From Opisthocomus hoazin (lineage: Eukaryota > Chordata > Aves > Opisthocomiformes > Opisthocomidae), in NCBI RefSeq assembly GCF_030867145.1, contig NC_134433.1, positions 13,095,216 through 13,159,215 on the forward strand: a stretch of DNA of 64,000 bases. The letters are read 5' to 3'. The notes below the pieces were generated by a model. The model was not told the DNA's origin. It searched no databases and saw only the letters and a list, made by a program, of their open reading frames with translations. Shown piece by piece: positions 1 to 20,300 of the stretch. Position 1 is the stretch's first letter. Every line of letters starts with the position of its first letter. The position numbers and the translations under genes were made by a program.

Positions 1-322
1 TGCGTCTTATCCAAAAGGCAAAGGATAGAAGGGGCTACGCTCCCCAAACCCCATGGCTGCACCTGCCCTTAAGGACAGAAGTTACTCCTTACCCACCAAA
101 CAAATATCCATGGGAGGCATCCAGGCGGTGTTTCACATTCAGTTTAATTAGAACAGGACTACCGATTCATTTGGACTCGGACATCATTTACTGGCGGTGT
201 TAACAACACAAGCGATGAAGAACAGCTGAAAAGGTAAGCTGGCCTAGGTGTGCAGATGACTTTTGGCAACAGTCCTCCCGCTTCACTAAAAAACACTGCA
301 GCTAACGCGGCTCCCGGCTGTT
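1..322. other. EMC6 3' flank, probable 3'UTR
   Basis: No coding sequence is seen here. On the minus strand an ATTAAA hexamer (plus-strand TTTAAT at 143-148) lies about 175 bases past the EMC6 stop and is a plausible poly(A) signal. I see no canonical AATAAA on that strand in this stretch. The rest is unremarkable unique sequence. Confidence 0.4.
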
Positions 323-1271
<949 letters not shown>

Positions 1272-3369
1272 ATGTCGTACGTGCCGGGGCAGCCGGTCAC
1301 CGCCGTAGTGGTGAGACGGGGCGGGGGGGCTGCGGGACGGGGCAGTGGCGGTGCAGCTCCCTGTGGGGCTGTCAGCGGGCGGAGCGGCTCGGCGGGGGGC
1401 GGAGGTGCCGGTGCCTGCGGCCAGCTCGGCCCTGCCCCGCCCCGCCCCGCCGCTGGGCTCTCCGGCCTGACGCAGGCCGCTCTCCGCTCCCGGGCGGGAG
1501 AAGCGGGGAAGCGGCTCCGCCGGCGGGAGGGAGCGGAGCTGAGGAAGGAGGGAAGCGGAGCTGCCAGGGGAGCCTGGGCGGGGTCGGTGAAACAGAGCTC
1601 ATAGGGCGCGTTAATTGCGTTTAATCACCAAACAGCGCGAGCGGGGGGGCTCCGCCGGTTCTGCCGCTGGTTGGGGTCCGGACGGGGGGCAGCCCAGCCG
1701 CGGCCGAGCGGACGGCCCCGGGGTGCGGCGGCTCTCCCGGCGTGCCCGTGTCTCGCCGTCTGACGGGGCCGGTCGGGTGGGACCCTTCCCACCAGGTGAG
1801 GCTGAAGAACCTCAGAGAGCGGTTAGGGGGTCAGTTAAGACCGGGCCTTTTTATCTTGGCTGAGGAATTGCACGAGCTGGCACTTACACAGTACTGGGAT
1901 AATGCGTAAAGCCCGTCAGATGCCAGCGTTCACCAGAGAGCACAGAACCTATCTCTGGATTACAAAAGTGTCTTGATAACTTATCTTCAAGAACCATCCT
2001 AATAATAGGTTATTTCCACTAATAGGGCTAGGCAGGAGCACAAGGCACGCGGATCGTGAACGAGCTGGGTCTGGCTCTGAGTGACTGCTCGTCATCAGGA
2101 CATGACTCACATTTAAAGGGACCTGCTCTGCTTTCAGTGTTTTTCCCTGTGTATCTCGGGGCAGCAGCGAAGCGACGAGGAGTTAAGGAGCTTGGCTGTA
2201 TCCTGGGATGAGCTTGCAGATGGCTTCTCATCCCGCTCTTTTGTGGTGGGGCTGAGGACACTCAGAGCTGCTTGCTGTCAGCTCCAGGGCTGCATGCGAC
2301 CGATGGGTGGCAAATGCCACGTGCTAGTTTTGAGCTGTCTGCCTACGATCTGTGAGCTTGCCGAGCTGTGACGCAGCCTGCTCTCGGAGGGAAAGGCAAT
2401 CTAACTGGGTCCAAAGTATCCGCCTTGAGCCACACCTGAGATTTTTCCCAGCAATCGCAATACTCAGCTATTTTCTCTTTTTTCTCTTTTCAGCAAAGAA
2501 TTGAAATCCATAAGCTTCGTCAAGGTGACAATTTGATTCTGGGATTCAGCATTGGAGGTGGCATTGATCAGGACCCCACTCAGAATCCTTTTTCTGAAGA
2601 CAAGACTGACAAGGTCAGACACTCTGTTTTCTGTAGCAACTCTCTCTGCCAAAGGCCGAACATATCTGCCTTGCCCAGCGAGCTCCACTCACTGCCACCT
2701 GTATTCTGTCCTCTCACACAGCTGACTGCTAAGGTTACTCTGCTGCCACATTATCACTTGCGGACTAAGCTTGTTTTCAGTTAGCTCTCCCCCTTTTTTA
2801 TTTTCCAACATTGCACAAACCTGCTTTTAACTAGAATCCTGTAATACACTACAAAGTATTTTTGCACTGTCAGCAGAATGGCCCTTGAGTATATAGTGTT
2901 TCCATATTTAGTAAATGAACACTTAAACTTTTTCCCCAGGGTATCTATGTAACAAGGGTGACAGAAGGAGGCCCAGCAGAAGTTGCAGGACTTCAGATTG
3001 GAGACAAGATCATGCAGGTAAGCACCCAGATAAGAAAAGTACTAAGTGCACGCTACAGAGAAGTTTCTGCTGGGGGAAATACTGTCTTCTGGGTACTTTC
3101 CAGGACTGTTTGTGGGGCATATAAATAAACTGAGCTGCGGCATAAGAATATGTACTATGTAGTTCTGATAGAACAGTTATAGGACACCGGTGAGTCCATG
3201 CTCCTGCCTCATTTCATGACTTTTCCCCTAGGTGAATGGCTGGGACATGACAATGGTGACCCATGACCAAGCCAGGAAGAGGCTGACAAAAAGGAACGAA
3301 GAAGTGGTACGGCTCCTGGTGACCAGGCAATCTCTGCAGAAGGCTGTGCAACAATCCATGATGTCCTAA
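1272..3369 (+). CDS. TAX1BP3: Tax1-binding protein 3 (TIP-1), single-PDZ adaptor
   Basis: TAX1BP3 is a cytosolic protein that is almost only one PDZ domain. It competes with scaffold PDZ proteins for C-terminal ligands such as beta-catenin and rhotekin. Coding exons are 1272-1310, 2494-2613, 2940-3017 and 3232-3369, all with GT..AG junctions and phase 0. They join to 124 residues plus stop, the family length. The carboxylate-binding loop is LILGFSIGGGID (about residues 27-38). The ligand-specifying helix starts THDQARKRL with His90. The C-terminus is QKAVQQSMMS. Intron 1 continues the CpG island to about 1.8 kb. The gene diverges from EMC6 and converges on CTNS. An AATAAA at 3713-3718 is a likely poly(A) signal, and another at 4792-4797 could serve a longer form. 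Confidence 0.97.
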
Positions 3370-6004
3370 TCAATCATCAAGTTGGGGAAGGGTTGGGGAG
3401 GGAGATACATAGACTGGTATCAAGCAAGGAAGCAGATACTAGACCTGAACAGGTTGTCTGGAAGGAGTGCATGTTCCTAGCTGTGGTAAACACTTTTTTT
3501 TTTCCTTTCTCTGGTGTAACTGGCAGTAGTAAAACTCTAGTGCCCCCAGCAAGAGTGCTTCTCTAAAGTCTTCCCTGCAGGTACATGGTAAGACTTTGTT
3601 GTAGTTGTGGCTTTCAGGAGGACAGGACAAATCCTGGTTATCTAAGGAAGCAACTGGAGCAGCCTTAACTTTGATAGGATTCTTTTGTAGCACAAAAGCT
3701 TCCTATTTCAAGAATAAATGTGGTTTCTGCTGTGGAAGATAAGAGGGTTTGCAGTGCTTCAGCTTTTAGAAGCAAGCTGTCCTGTCCTCCTATGATACCA
3801 AATTAAAGGGCCAGAACTGAGTTGCACACCGCTGTGGGGAGGAGCACTACTAATCTCACACTGTGTGCTAGCTAGATGGAGTATGCTGAAGGGTCTGGGG
3901 CATTACAGTTTACTGCAAAGATTCCCTGTCCAGAACAGCCTCTTCAGACAAGAAACAACTAATGAACACAGAAGTATTAGATTAATACCTGTGAAGTACA
4001 CTAAAAAAAAAATGTTTGTAGACACTACAGTTCAATTTCACTGTCAAGGGTAAAACCTTAATTCTCCTTGTTCCCAAGTAATTTGTAACATCAAATGAAT
4101 CAAGTTTAAATGAAAGGAATATGGAGCAGGAAAGAAAACACTGTTGCTGAACTTACCAAAAGAGCTGCTTGTGGCTATAGTGTCTTCAGTTCTTCATTCC
4201 ACTTCTATCAGACTTGAAATGGGAGGGGTGGATTTTCATCTGTCTTTGCTGATTCATTGGATGGAAGAGATGAATATGCCAATAATGTCCAAAAGTGCCT
4301 CTTGACCAAATTTAAACTTCTGGTGAGATACTGAGTTGTTAAGTGAACATGCCACAGGATTTAAGATTCTTGCTGCAAAACAGTTAATTATCTAGTGTCC
4401 TAGTGGTTTGTTAACCACCTAGCTTTACAATTATCCAAAAACTGGAGTGCTTAATCCCCTTCAGTTGATTTATACACATCTATACTTCCCTTAAGCAGTC
4501 TTCAGGTAAGCTGTTGTAAATAGAACATGAGGAGGTGGCAGACTAACTTATTCAGTACATTACTGCTGTGCCATGTATGTATGTGGTGATTAATGCATCT
4601 CAGACTGTTCTGTATGCACCAGCAGATGCCTATTTACTGTTTTTATATCTATGGAATTACTACAATACTGCTTTTGAATTTTGTAACTTAATATTTCAGT
4701 GGTAAATTTTAAGGCTTTCAAGTTGAAGTTATTTTTGTTACTATAAAGATACACTGCTATTTGTACTGCTATTCCACTTGATTTTACACACAATAAAACA
4801 AAGCTGGCTTTCCTGAGCTGTTTTCTCCTCATGTTTAAGAAGGCCATGTCACTTGAATGCCTCCAGCTGACACCTCTTTTCTGGCTCAGCGGATTGCAGA
4901 CTGCATCAACACAATGCAGCCTGAGGTTAGTAAGGTCTGATTTCACTGGGGTGTATCTGCAGTGTTAGTGGGCTGTCAGACCTCACCTGGTCTCTAGCAG
5001 GGGAGAGAAGGGGTTCTAGTTTTCCTTAGATTGACACTTCCTAAAACATACTAGATTTTTGAGCACTCAAGTATTGTTCAAATACAAATGCATGGATTCC
5101 CTTCCAGTTCTTCTAAAAGGCATAATGCTTACCTTCAAGTAACTCAAGACCTTGATCTCTACCTAGAACATACCATGTCTAGTTCAAATAGTTGCCTAGG
5201 AACAAAACCATACATTTAAACTTTAATCATGGGGCTGTTAATTAACATGATCCACTTAAAGATTTGTTAAAGAGATTATTTTTAATCTTTACCATCCCCT
5301 GTTTAGGATTCAAGGCATGTCAGTAGAACTGAGCAGAATGAAGTTAGTGCACTGGAAGTATTCAGATAAACCTGAGCACTTCGCACCTTTGAAAGAGCTT
5401 CCAGTAAAACAAGGATACAGCTTCTGCTTCTCAGTATTTTTTTTAATAAGAGCTCAGGTTTTAACATTTGTGTATTTGCTACAAGCTCATTCTTTTATGT
5501 ACCACTACAGCTGTTAACAGCCAACCTGAGTGGTGTTCTACTGTCATCTGTGAGGAGTCAGCAGCAGCACTTCGATCCACAGTCTTCAGTCATTACATGA
5601 AGATAGTAAGTGGTTGCTTAAACATGATGTCAGGTTTTTGGAAGCCAGAACTCTGCTCCTTGTGCTTCACTTCCACTCAGAAATGCATCACTCTGGTCTT
5701 TCTCTTTCCCATTAATGGAAATGGAGTCACATATCGCTTGGACAGCTCACACTTAAGCTGTCTCTGCAGCTTCAACAAGCGTGAGTCTTCCATTTGCAAG
5801 TGGTGGCTCGATAGCTTGCTGTCCTTTAAGGCATCTGGCAGTGAGTATTTGGCAAGGCAACAGCTTGTATTCCAAACCAGAGAGGATCAAAGTCTGAACA
5901 CTGCTCAGAATCAGTATTTCTGGTACCTGGCAGTATGCATCTTGAAAGCCTTTGGCCAGGGAAGGGGCAAGTTCAATTTAAAGTTTTTGTCTTTGCAAGT
6001 GATG
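3370..6004. other. Convergent 3' ends of TAX1BP3 (+) and CTNS (-)
   Basis: This 2.6 kb tail-to-tail interval has no recognisable coding exon. It should hold the TAX1BP3 3'UTR (AATAAA at 3713 and 4792 on plus) and the CTNS 3'UTR on minus. I see no clear AATAAA for CTNS on the minus strand; ATTAAA-type variants occur (for example plus-strand TTTAAT at 5222-5227). A 208-codon plus-strand frame (5468-6094) runs antisense through the CTNS last exon and its 3'UTR. It has no recognisable domain, and I treat it as chance. Confidence 0.5.
3713..3718 (+). promoter_or_regulatory. TAX1BP3 poly(A) signal AATAAA
   Basis: A canonical hexamer lies 344 bases after the TAX1BP3 stop and is followed by a GT-rich stretch (GTGGTTTCTGCTGTGG), as expected for a cleavage site. 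The assignment is by position and motif only. Confidence 0.6.
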
Positions 6005-13375
<7,371 letters not shown>

Positions 13376-13654
13376 CCTCACGGTGGAAGAGCTGCAGTAA
13401 AAGCGAAGAGAAGGCTCTGCTCAGGACATGCACGCTTTGAGGAGGCACCAGCCTGTCTCCTCCGCTAGCAGCTCCCCCCCCCCAGCACCATGGCCCCCAA
13501 CCCCGCCGAGGGACCCTCAGCACCCCCGAAGGGACACCGGCCTTTCAGTCCCTCTGCCTGCCCGGACTCCCCTGAGGACACCGTCCCCTCGCAGCTCACC
13601 CCACTCCCGCCACACAGAGCCACCGCTCCCCGAGGGATCCCCCCTCCCCGCGGG

Positions 13655-13673
13655 ACTACAAATCTCAGCAGCC
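13655..13673 (+). promoter_or_regulatory. ZNF143/Staf-type site, plus orientation
   Basis: The sequence ACTACAAATCTCAGCAGCC is close to the ZNF143 (SBS) consensus ACTACAANTCCCAGCATGC, with its diagnostic ACTACA core and CAGCA tail. It lies 44 bases from a second copy in the other orientation. Confidence 0.65.
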
Positions 13674-13717
13674 ACCGCGCCTTCGCCGGCCCCCTCGCCC
13701 CGGCAGCGCGGCGCGGT

Positions 13718-13736
13718 GCATGCTGGGACTTGTAGT
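13718..13736 (-). promoter_or_regulatory. ZNF143/Staf-type site, minus orientation
   Basis: On the minus strand this reads ACTACAAGTCCCAGCATGC, an almost perfect match to the ZNF143 (SBS) consensus. Such sites are typical of CpG-island and bidirectional promoters. It faces the weaker plus-strand copy at 13655. Confidence 0.78.
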
Positions 13737-13895
13737 CCCCGCCGTCCTCCCCTCAGGAGAGCCGGCGAAGCGGGGCCACCCCGCGCTTCGGGGTACGCTA
13801 ACGCCGAGGCGGTGGCGCTGAGGAGAGGGCACCCACCTCCTTCCAGCGCCGCAGCCCCGGCCCGCACAGCCCCGGCTCTTCCCTTTTCAGCTCCC

Positions 13896-13901
13896 CACGT
13901 G
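13896..13901. promoter_or_regulatory. CACGTG E-box, CLEAR-like
   Basis: CACGTG in the context CCCACGTGAGG partly matches the CLEAR element (GTCACGTGAC) bound by TFEB/TFE3 at lysosomal genes. CTNS is a lysosomal gene, so a CLEAR-type site in its promoter makes biological sense. The motif is short, so its function is inferred. Confidence 0.5.
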
Positions 13902-14364
13902 AGGCGGGAGCCTATCAGCTCCCCGCCCAGCGCCCGTCGCGCCGGTGCGGCCGCCCTCGGGTGCCATCTTGGGCGCGGCGGAGCGGGTTGGGCGCCGCGC
14001 TGGCTGCTCTGTGAGGAGGGAGAGCGGTGAGCGGAGGGAGGGTTCCTCGCTTTGGATATTTGGGGAAGTTTCGTTTAAAGCTGCGTAGGTCACCGGGGAG
14101 GGACAGTTCGTCACGCTCACGGTGGAGGAGTAGTGGCCAGGCGCTGCTGAGGGGAGACGTCTTCAGTCAGAGGGCGAAGTCCAGGCCGCTCTGCCAGCCC
14201 AGTCCCTGCACGCTGCTGGGGCGGGAGCCCGCACTGCTTCTGCCCTCGGCACCCTTGGCTGTCGGGGCAGGTGCCCCCTCAGAGGCAGCGAGGATCAGTG
14301 TGGGGCTCAGCACGGTGGCTCTCGGTCCTTGGGGAGGTGAAAGCAATCCCCTCTCCCCACGGTC

Positions 14365-17300
14365 ATGGCGGGCAGCGAGGCGGCGGGCAGGCCTGCTCCT
14401 GCCTACGTGCTGGGCATAGACCTGGGTACAACATCGGTTAAGGCAGCGCTGTTGGTAGGGGCAGAGCGAGGGCAGTCGGTGGCAGAGAGCTGCTCCAGGG
14501 AGACGCGGGCACACACCGGTAGCCTGGAAGCTGGGCCTCAGGTAAGGGGTGGCAGGTAGCCCTGTGGGCAGTTTCAGGGGACCGGCCTTGCCTTGTAGCA
14601 GCCGGGTTGTTTTGCTACGTTGTGCAGGCTTCAGTGGCTTTCCTGGATTGTTTTTGTGCCTAGATTGACAGACGGTTGCTGCATGTGTCTGGATGTCTGA
14701 AAGTAGAGTTAAAAAGCTGTCTGTTTACTGTTCGAGAAAGTCAAGTACAGCTGCTTGATTTAAGAAAGACCCAGGCTTTGAAAAGTTGTGTGAAACAATC
14801 CAAAACTACTTTCCCATGAACTACCACTTTGTCTTTGATGCTGCCAGTCAGGAAACAGCAACCACTTGCTGACGGGAAGGGTATTTTGTACTTTAATTTG
14901 AGATGGAATCACAAGTGGAAATTCCCCCTGGAAATCACTGGGAACATTTACTCTTCTTGAAGATCTTTACGTTCATTGTGTTGGTCAATGTAAGAAAGGA
15001 TTTATCAGAATCATAAAAAATATGTATCAACATTCCTCTGGCCTAGTATTGTAGTGAGTCCAGGGACTAATTTCTGAGCAAAGATACCAAACAGGTCAAC
15101 CCTCCTCTCTACAGTCATGTTTACGCAGCCAAAAGTATGTATGCACAGATTAGTTCACAACTATATGTAGACTCGATTTGAATACTTTTGCTTATAATCT
15201 TCATACTGCTGTCACAAAGTAACCTGAATCTTCAAAAGCAGGAAAGCTGAAATACAGCTTCGCTTGTGGCAGAGTCTGGTCAGTTTGCTGAGTAGATGAG
15301 TTTGCTGGGTGGTTCTAGGAATAGAGTATCCAGAAACGAAGTATCGGCATCATCAAAATTGTGAGTAGATAGGGAGGAGCTTTAGGAAGATGTGAGGTAG
15401 ACTGCATGCAGGTAATCCTCTTTGTGAGGAAAAAGAAGAGCAATATATAGGGTAAACTGAGGAAAGCATGTAGTGAGTGTTAATGGATTTTTTTAAAGAG
15501 CTGTGTTTGAGTATGGTAACTCAGGAAGTTAAGAATTGTTTGGCTTTCAGTTTAAGAGGCTGTTATCTCATTCTCAACTTGCTACTACTGGTTTTTAGTT
15601 TTTGTGGTTTTGTGGGTTTTTTTCATTTTTTTTTTTTCAATTTAGTAGTGAATGTTATTCTAATAAGTGCTATTAAGCTAAATGAATTCTGTTCTTCACT
15701 TCTGGCTAGAGTAGCCTTGTTTAATAAATAAGAGTGAATCCTAATGGTTTCATGCTCAGAATAATGCTTTATGATTACAGGGAATGGAGCAGAATGTCCA
15801 GACAATAATGAGAGCATTGAATGAATGCCTTGCTGCTCTACCTCAGCAGCAGCTTCAAAGAGTCAGTCACATTGGCATTTCAGGACAAATGCATGGAATT
15901 GTATTTTGGAGAAAAGAGAAAGGTAATTAATTCTTTGGCATTCCTGTTCAGAGTATTACGATTCAGAAAATAAATTTTTAACTCTGAGGTGATCTGTGGG
16001 AAACTGTTGCATGCTCTCTTTGGTCTTCTGTAAAACAGAATTAACAGAAGATCTTTTGCTGTGGGAATTTTGCTTTAATTACTGCAATTTCAGCTACTGA
16101 CTATAGTGGACCTTGTTGTTTACAGAGATTAGTTAAAGGATTTAGTCTTACAAGATCCCTGCATATTCAGCACAATTATTAATATGAATGAGGAATAACA
16201 TATTTGTGGCTTGCTAATTGCTTGTCTATCATGTGCTGTCTACTGCCAATTGAAGGAACTTCTGACTTTGGGGAGAGGGAGTGAGTGTTATTCACCTCAT
16301 AAAACACTTAACTAGCTGTTGCTAGTATGTCAATACCTTCTAATGGTTCTACAATAGCAGTATTAGCAGTTCTGTGTATGCCTTGAAAAATCAGCTATGC
16401 TTGATCTTTATGTTAGAATGTGCATAGCAGTAGCTATCCAACAGTTTTTTTCCTAGCAAGTCACAGACTGTCATGTTGCATTCATCTTGCTGCTTATGCT
16501 GCTGTTAGTAGGAGCTGAAGAAGGGTTATAGTCATGGCTGTGAATACTCAGCTGTTTGCAGAGTGAAGGGCCAAGAGCTCAGAAACAAAGTCAACCACAG
16601 TGAGGTAGTCACATGAGACTTGATTGTGCAAATACTCAAATAAACTTTGTGACAGCAAGGGTGTTTGAAAAATGCCAGTCCTGTGAAATAGAATGGATTA
16701 TCTTCTTGGCTAATGTCCTATAAACCTACTGAAGTCTAAGGCTTTCAGAATGTGGTTCCATGCCTTCTCTCTCTTACCTTATGATGCACACGTCTGAACA
16801 ATTATACAAGTCTTATAAAAAACAGGAGTTATGCAGATAATTCAAAGATTTATGGTAAACCACAGAATAGATTTCCCAAAAGTGCTGGTCACTGCCTGCC
16901 AAAAGTTGTCAGGGTCTTAATTGCTTTATGAGACACTATTCTATTCATTACTGGCTGTAATTTTATGTTAAATTCTAAAATCATTAGCAAGAAAGTAATC
17001 CAAAGGCTGATGGACTGGAGGAGCTGTTGCTTGCTTTCCATCTGCCCCAAGGGCTGCATAGTAAAGCCTTGTGGGTTCATGGTAGACATAGATTCTTATG
17101 TCATATTGATTAATATTTTATTTCCTAAAGCCACATGCCACTTTTGTTGCATTTCTATCAAGTGAAAGAGGGTGTTTGCTCTCACTTGTTTTGAGTAGAC
17201 TAAGTGAATCCATGCACTTTGGGACACAAATTACAGTTTTAATAACATCCTTTAAGGTTAGATTTATGCTTAATAATATTTCTTAGAATCCATTTAAAAC

Positions 17301-20300
17301 TAGAAAAACAAACTAATTGGAAATTCAGTTCAAACAGACTTGATAGAACAGGGAATTAAGGGAACAAGAAGTATGTGTTTGCTTTGTGTGTTTCACAGAG
17401 TACTTCCCAGCTTTCACGGCTGCTTTTTACTGTGTGAGTGTAACTTCAGATCACTGTATCCAGCCAGGAAAGACTCCTTTAGCCCTATATGTGCTAGTCA
17501 GTTAAGCAACTGGGTCTCTTCTCTGACCTGTGGGACAAGTGTCACAGCACAGCTTGAAATTCTGCTGCCGTCCCCAGCCAAAAACCGAAAGGTTGTCTCA
17601 GTTGCAGAGCCAGCTGGAGACTCTGTGTATCCCCATGCTGTGACTAGGCATAGCCTGGGAGAGCAGGAGTTCTCAGAGTCCGAAGCTGTGCTGTGGAGCA
17701 TGCTAGCAAACATCACATGCCAGTGCTAGAGCTCAGGCTCTGTTTAGTCTGCTGCTCTGGCAGGACCATGTGCTGCTTTTGCAGGGCTGCTTGTGGGGAG
17801 CAGGGCAGGGCAGGGAGTAGTGCACTGCACTGCAGCAACAGTAGACATTGCTGAGAAGGCTCCCTGAAGCTCTGAGAAGTTGCTATAATTTAGCTAAGAC
17901 CTTCACATGGAAGTATGTGAAGGTTTCATCAAAGGTATAGTGCTTTCTGATCAAAAGGAACATGCTGCACTTGTAACACCGAAAACAGAGTTAAACCCTA
18001 CTCTGCCTTTGGTGAAGCTTTGTTGCGTAGCACAGGGGAGGAATACTCTTCAGTACGTTGCGGTCCATTGCTTAGTACATATCGATCCAGGTTTTCTGTT
18101 GCTGTGGTTCAAAAGGTGGGTGAAACTATGTGCTATCCATCATAGGCAGTTCATTACTGATACAGCGTTCTCTAGGTCATGATGTGGCAGATTCCAAATA
18201 AGGTTTGTATGTGAGAGCTGTCATACCAGGTCATTGCCTCCCATAGCAGAATTGCATTGTTTGTTTGTTGGTTTTTTTTGTGGGTCACTTTTAATTTTAA
18301 GTTGTATCATTAATATCGCAATGTGCAAGTTGCTTGTTCCTCTAGGCACTAGGAGTGCTTATAGAGAAGGCAGGCCTTGGATACCATTATCTGTTTTAGC
18401 AAAGGATGACTGGCAGTATGACATTATCTAGGGCTGAAAACTATGACTAATTAATTTGGTTACAATCACTACTGGCTCTGTTTCTGCTCTTTTTTCCAAT
18501 ATATTTGACAAATCATCAGGAGTGTCCAGAAATGAAGAATCCAGGCAGACTGCACTGCAGGGAGTCACTGGACTTCTTGGATACTGTGTGTTTCAGGGTG
18601 CAAGTGGACAGAGTGTGGTACAGGCCCTGCCTTTGAGCCGGAGGAGGTCAGTCATCTGGTCACTTGGCAAGATGGACGCTGCAGTCCCACCTTCCTCTCT
18701 TCTCTTCCTGTGCCGCAGTCACATGTCAGTTTGGCTACAGGATTTGGGTGTGCCACAGTCTACTGGTATTTAAAGAAGAGGTACAATGTTTTTCAAATGG
18801 TCTTCTATATCAGCCTGTTTCACTGGCAGTTTCTCATCCTGAATTTATGTGACTTAGTATTCCTGTAGCATGTTAATACTGCTACAGGCTGAGGGGCTGT
18901 AATTGTAATATTAATTAAGTAGTCAAAGAATATTTAAAATGGCAGTATTCAATCTAAACTATATGCAACTGACCCCAAAAAAGTCTCTGACCTCATAAAA
19001 ATACTGAAGATCTCTTTAATAAAAAGAAAAGCTTTTGACCATATAGTAACAGAAGCCTTAAAGTATCATAGAACAATTCTAGTCTGTCCTGCTGCTCAGA
19101 GAAGCTCTGCTAATGCAGTTTGAACACTATAATTTTGCCTTGTGCAGACTGTGAAAACTACAGCCATGCCTAAAACAGTAACAGGGTTGCTTTGTCTGGT
19201 TGCTGCCAGATGCTAAAACAAACAGTCCCTAAATTAATTTCAGTTCCTTCCTTAGACACCGAGATCCTTATGAGGTGTTACAAGTGGTCTGCTTTGTTGT
19301 GGCATGTTTGCAGAGGATATGATTTTTCACTTATGACTTGGCATCAGCAACATACACTCTTCAATTTTGTCTGCAGTATCTGTGTTTCTCAGCCAATGTC
19401 TTCCTCTGCAATGAGTTCAGGTTCAATAAATGGGGAAAAACTTACTAAATCTTCGTTTCTTCTGATGTGTGTTCAGCAAATACATGGAGCATGGCGTGAT
19501 ACTGCTTTAGAGCTGTGTAACTCATTAATCCGGCTGCTTTGGTTTGTTCCTGTCTTGTTTCACTATTTGGTACATTTCCAGTCATAGAATTTGTGGATCT
19601 TAGAGCAACGGCAGGAATTTACCTGTTTTTCTCAAATGCTCCAGGTTCAACAAAGTGACATTGTTTTTGTGCAAACAATTACTACCTTCCTGGTAAGTTT
19701 TGCAATGGTGTGCTTTTAACCTAGACAACTCATTCCTTAAAGCTGCTGTCTCTCCATCTTCCATCAGGACATAAGTATTGCTGCTGTGGTAACAGCTTGA
19801 AAAACAAATTCCATTAAAAAAAAAACCACCCAAGACGAAAACAAAAAACCAAAAACCAAACCAAAACAACAAAATACAGGTTGGTCACCGAGATGGCTGC
19901 TTTGTTTTTAGGTGGGACCACATGTGTCTGAAGTTCCCTGTAGCAATGGAAGTAGTCTTGCTCCCACTATCTTAAAGCACCCCTCATTGTTTTTGTTTTT
20001 AAAATGTTTTGTTTAAAAGTCCAGATTTTCTGAAGTCTTATGATGCAGCTGGCACTATCCATGACTATGTGGTTGCCATGTTGTGTGACCTGAAGAAGCC
20101 GCTCATGTCTGTCCAGAATGCTGCCAGCTGGGGATATTTTAATTCCAGAAACAAAAGCTGGAATATTGACATGTAAGTGCTAAGGTCATTCAGTGGGTTT
20201 TGTGCATTGCTTGCGTCAGGCAATGTGAACACCTCTTTGGGCCCTAAGTATGAATGTGCTACAGATAAAAGTAATTGAAAGTTACTCCTAATCAATTGTG

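Larger units (their letters stand above)
13376..14364. promoter_or_regulatory. CpG-rich bidirectional promoter of CTNS and SHPK
   Basis: This 989-base interval between the CTNS and SHPK start codons is rich in CpG and GC boxes and lacks an obvious TATA box. It contains two ZNF143/Staf-type sites in opposite orientation (13655-13673 and 13718-13736), an E-box CACGTG (13896-13901) and a YY1-type CCATCTTGG (13964-13972, reading CCAAGATGG toward CTNS). It should hold the CTNS noncoding first exon(s) and the SHPK 5'UTR. One candidate CTNS donor is GG|GTGAG with its exon end near 13600, but I could not settle the UTR exons. Several long open frames here reflect stop-poor GC-rich sequence. Confidence 0.75.

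Noticed and set aside
13428-14120. Long frames between CTNS and SHPK (200 codons plus strand; 116 and 77 minus)
   Set aside because: GC-rich promoter sequence with proline/alanine-rich translations. It is better explained as bidirectional promoter and UTR.
17340-17729. 129-codon plus-strand frame in SHPK intron 2
   Set aside because: It has no family resemblance. The real SHPK exon 3 lies at 18597-18780 and completes the kinase in phase.
18456-18773. 105-codon plus-strand frame over SHPK exon 3
   Set aside because: It is the wrong register. The exon read in the phase set by exon 2 gives the conserved HLVTWQDGRC segment.
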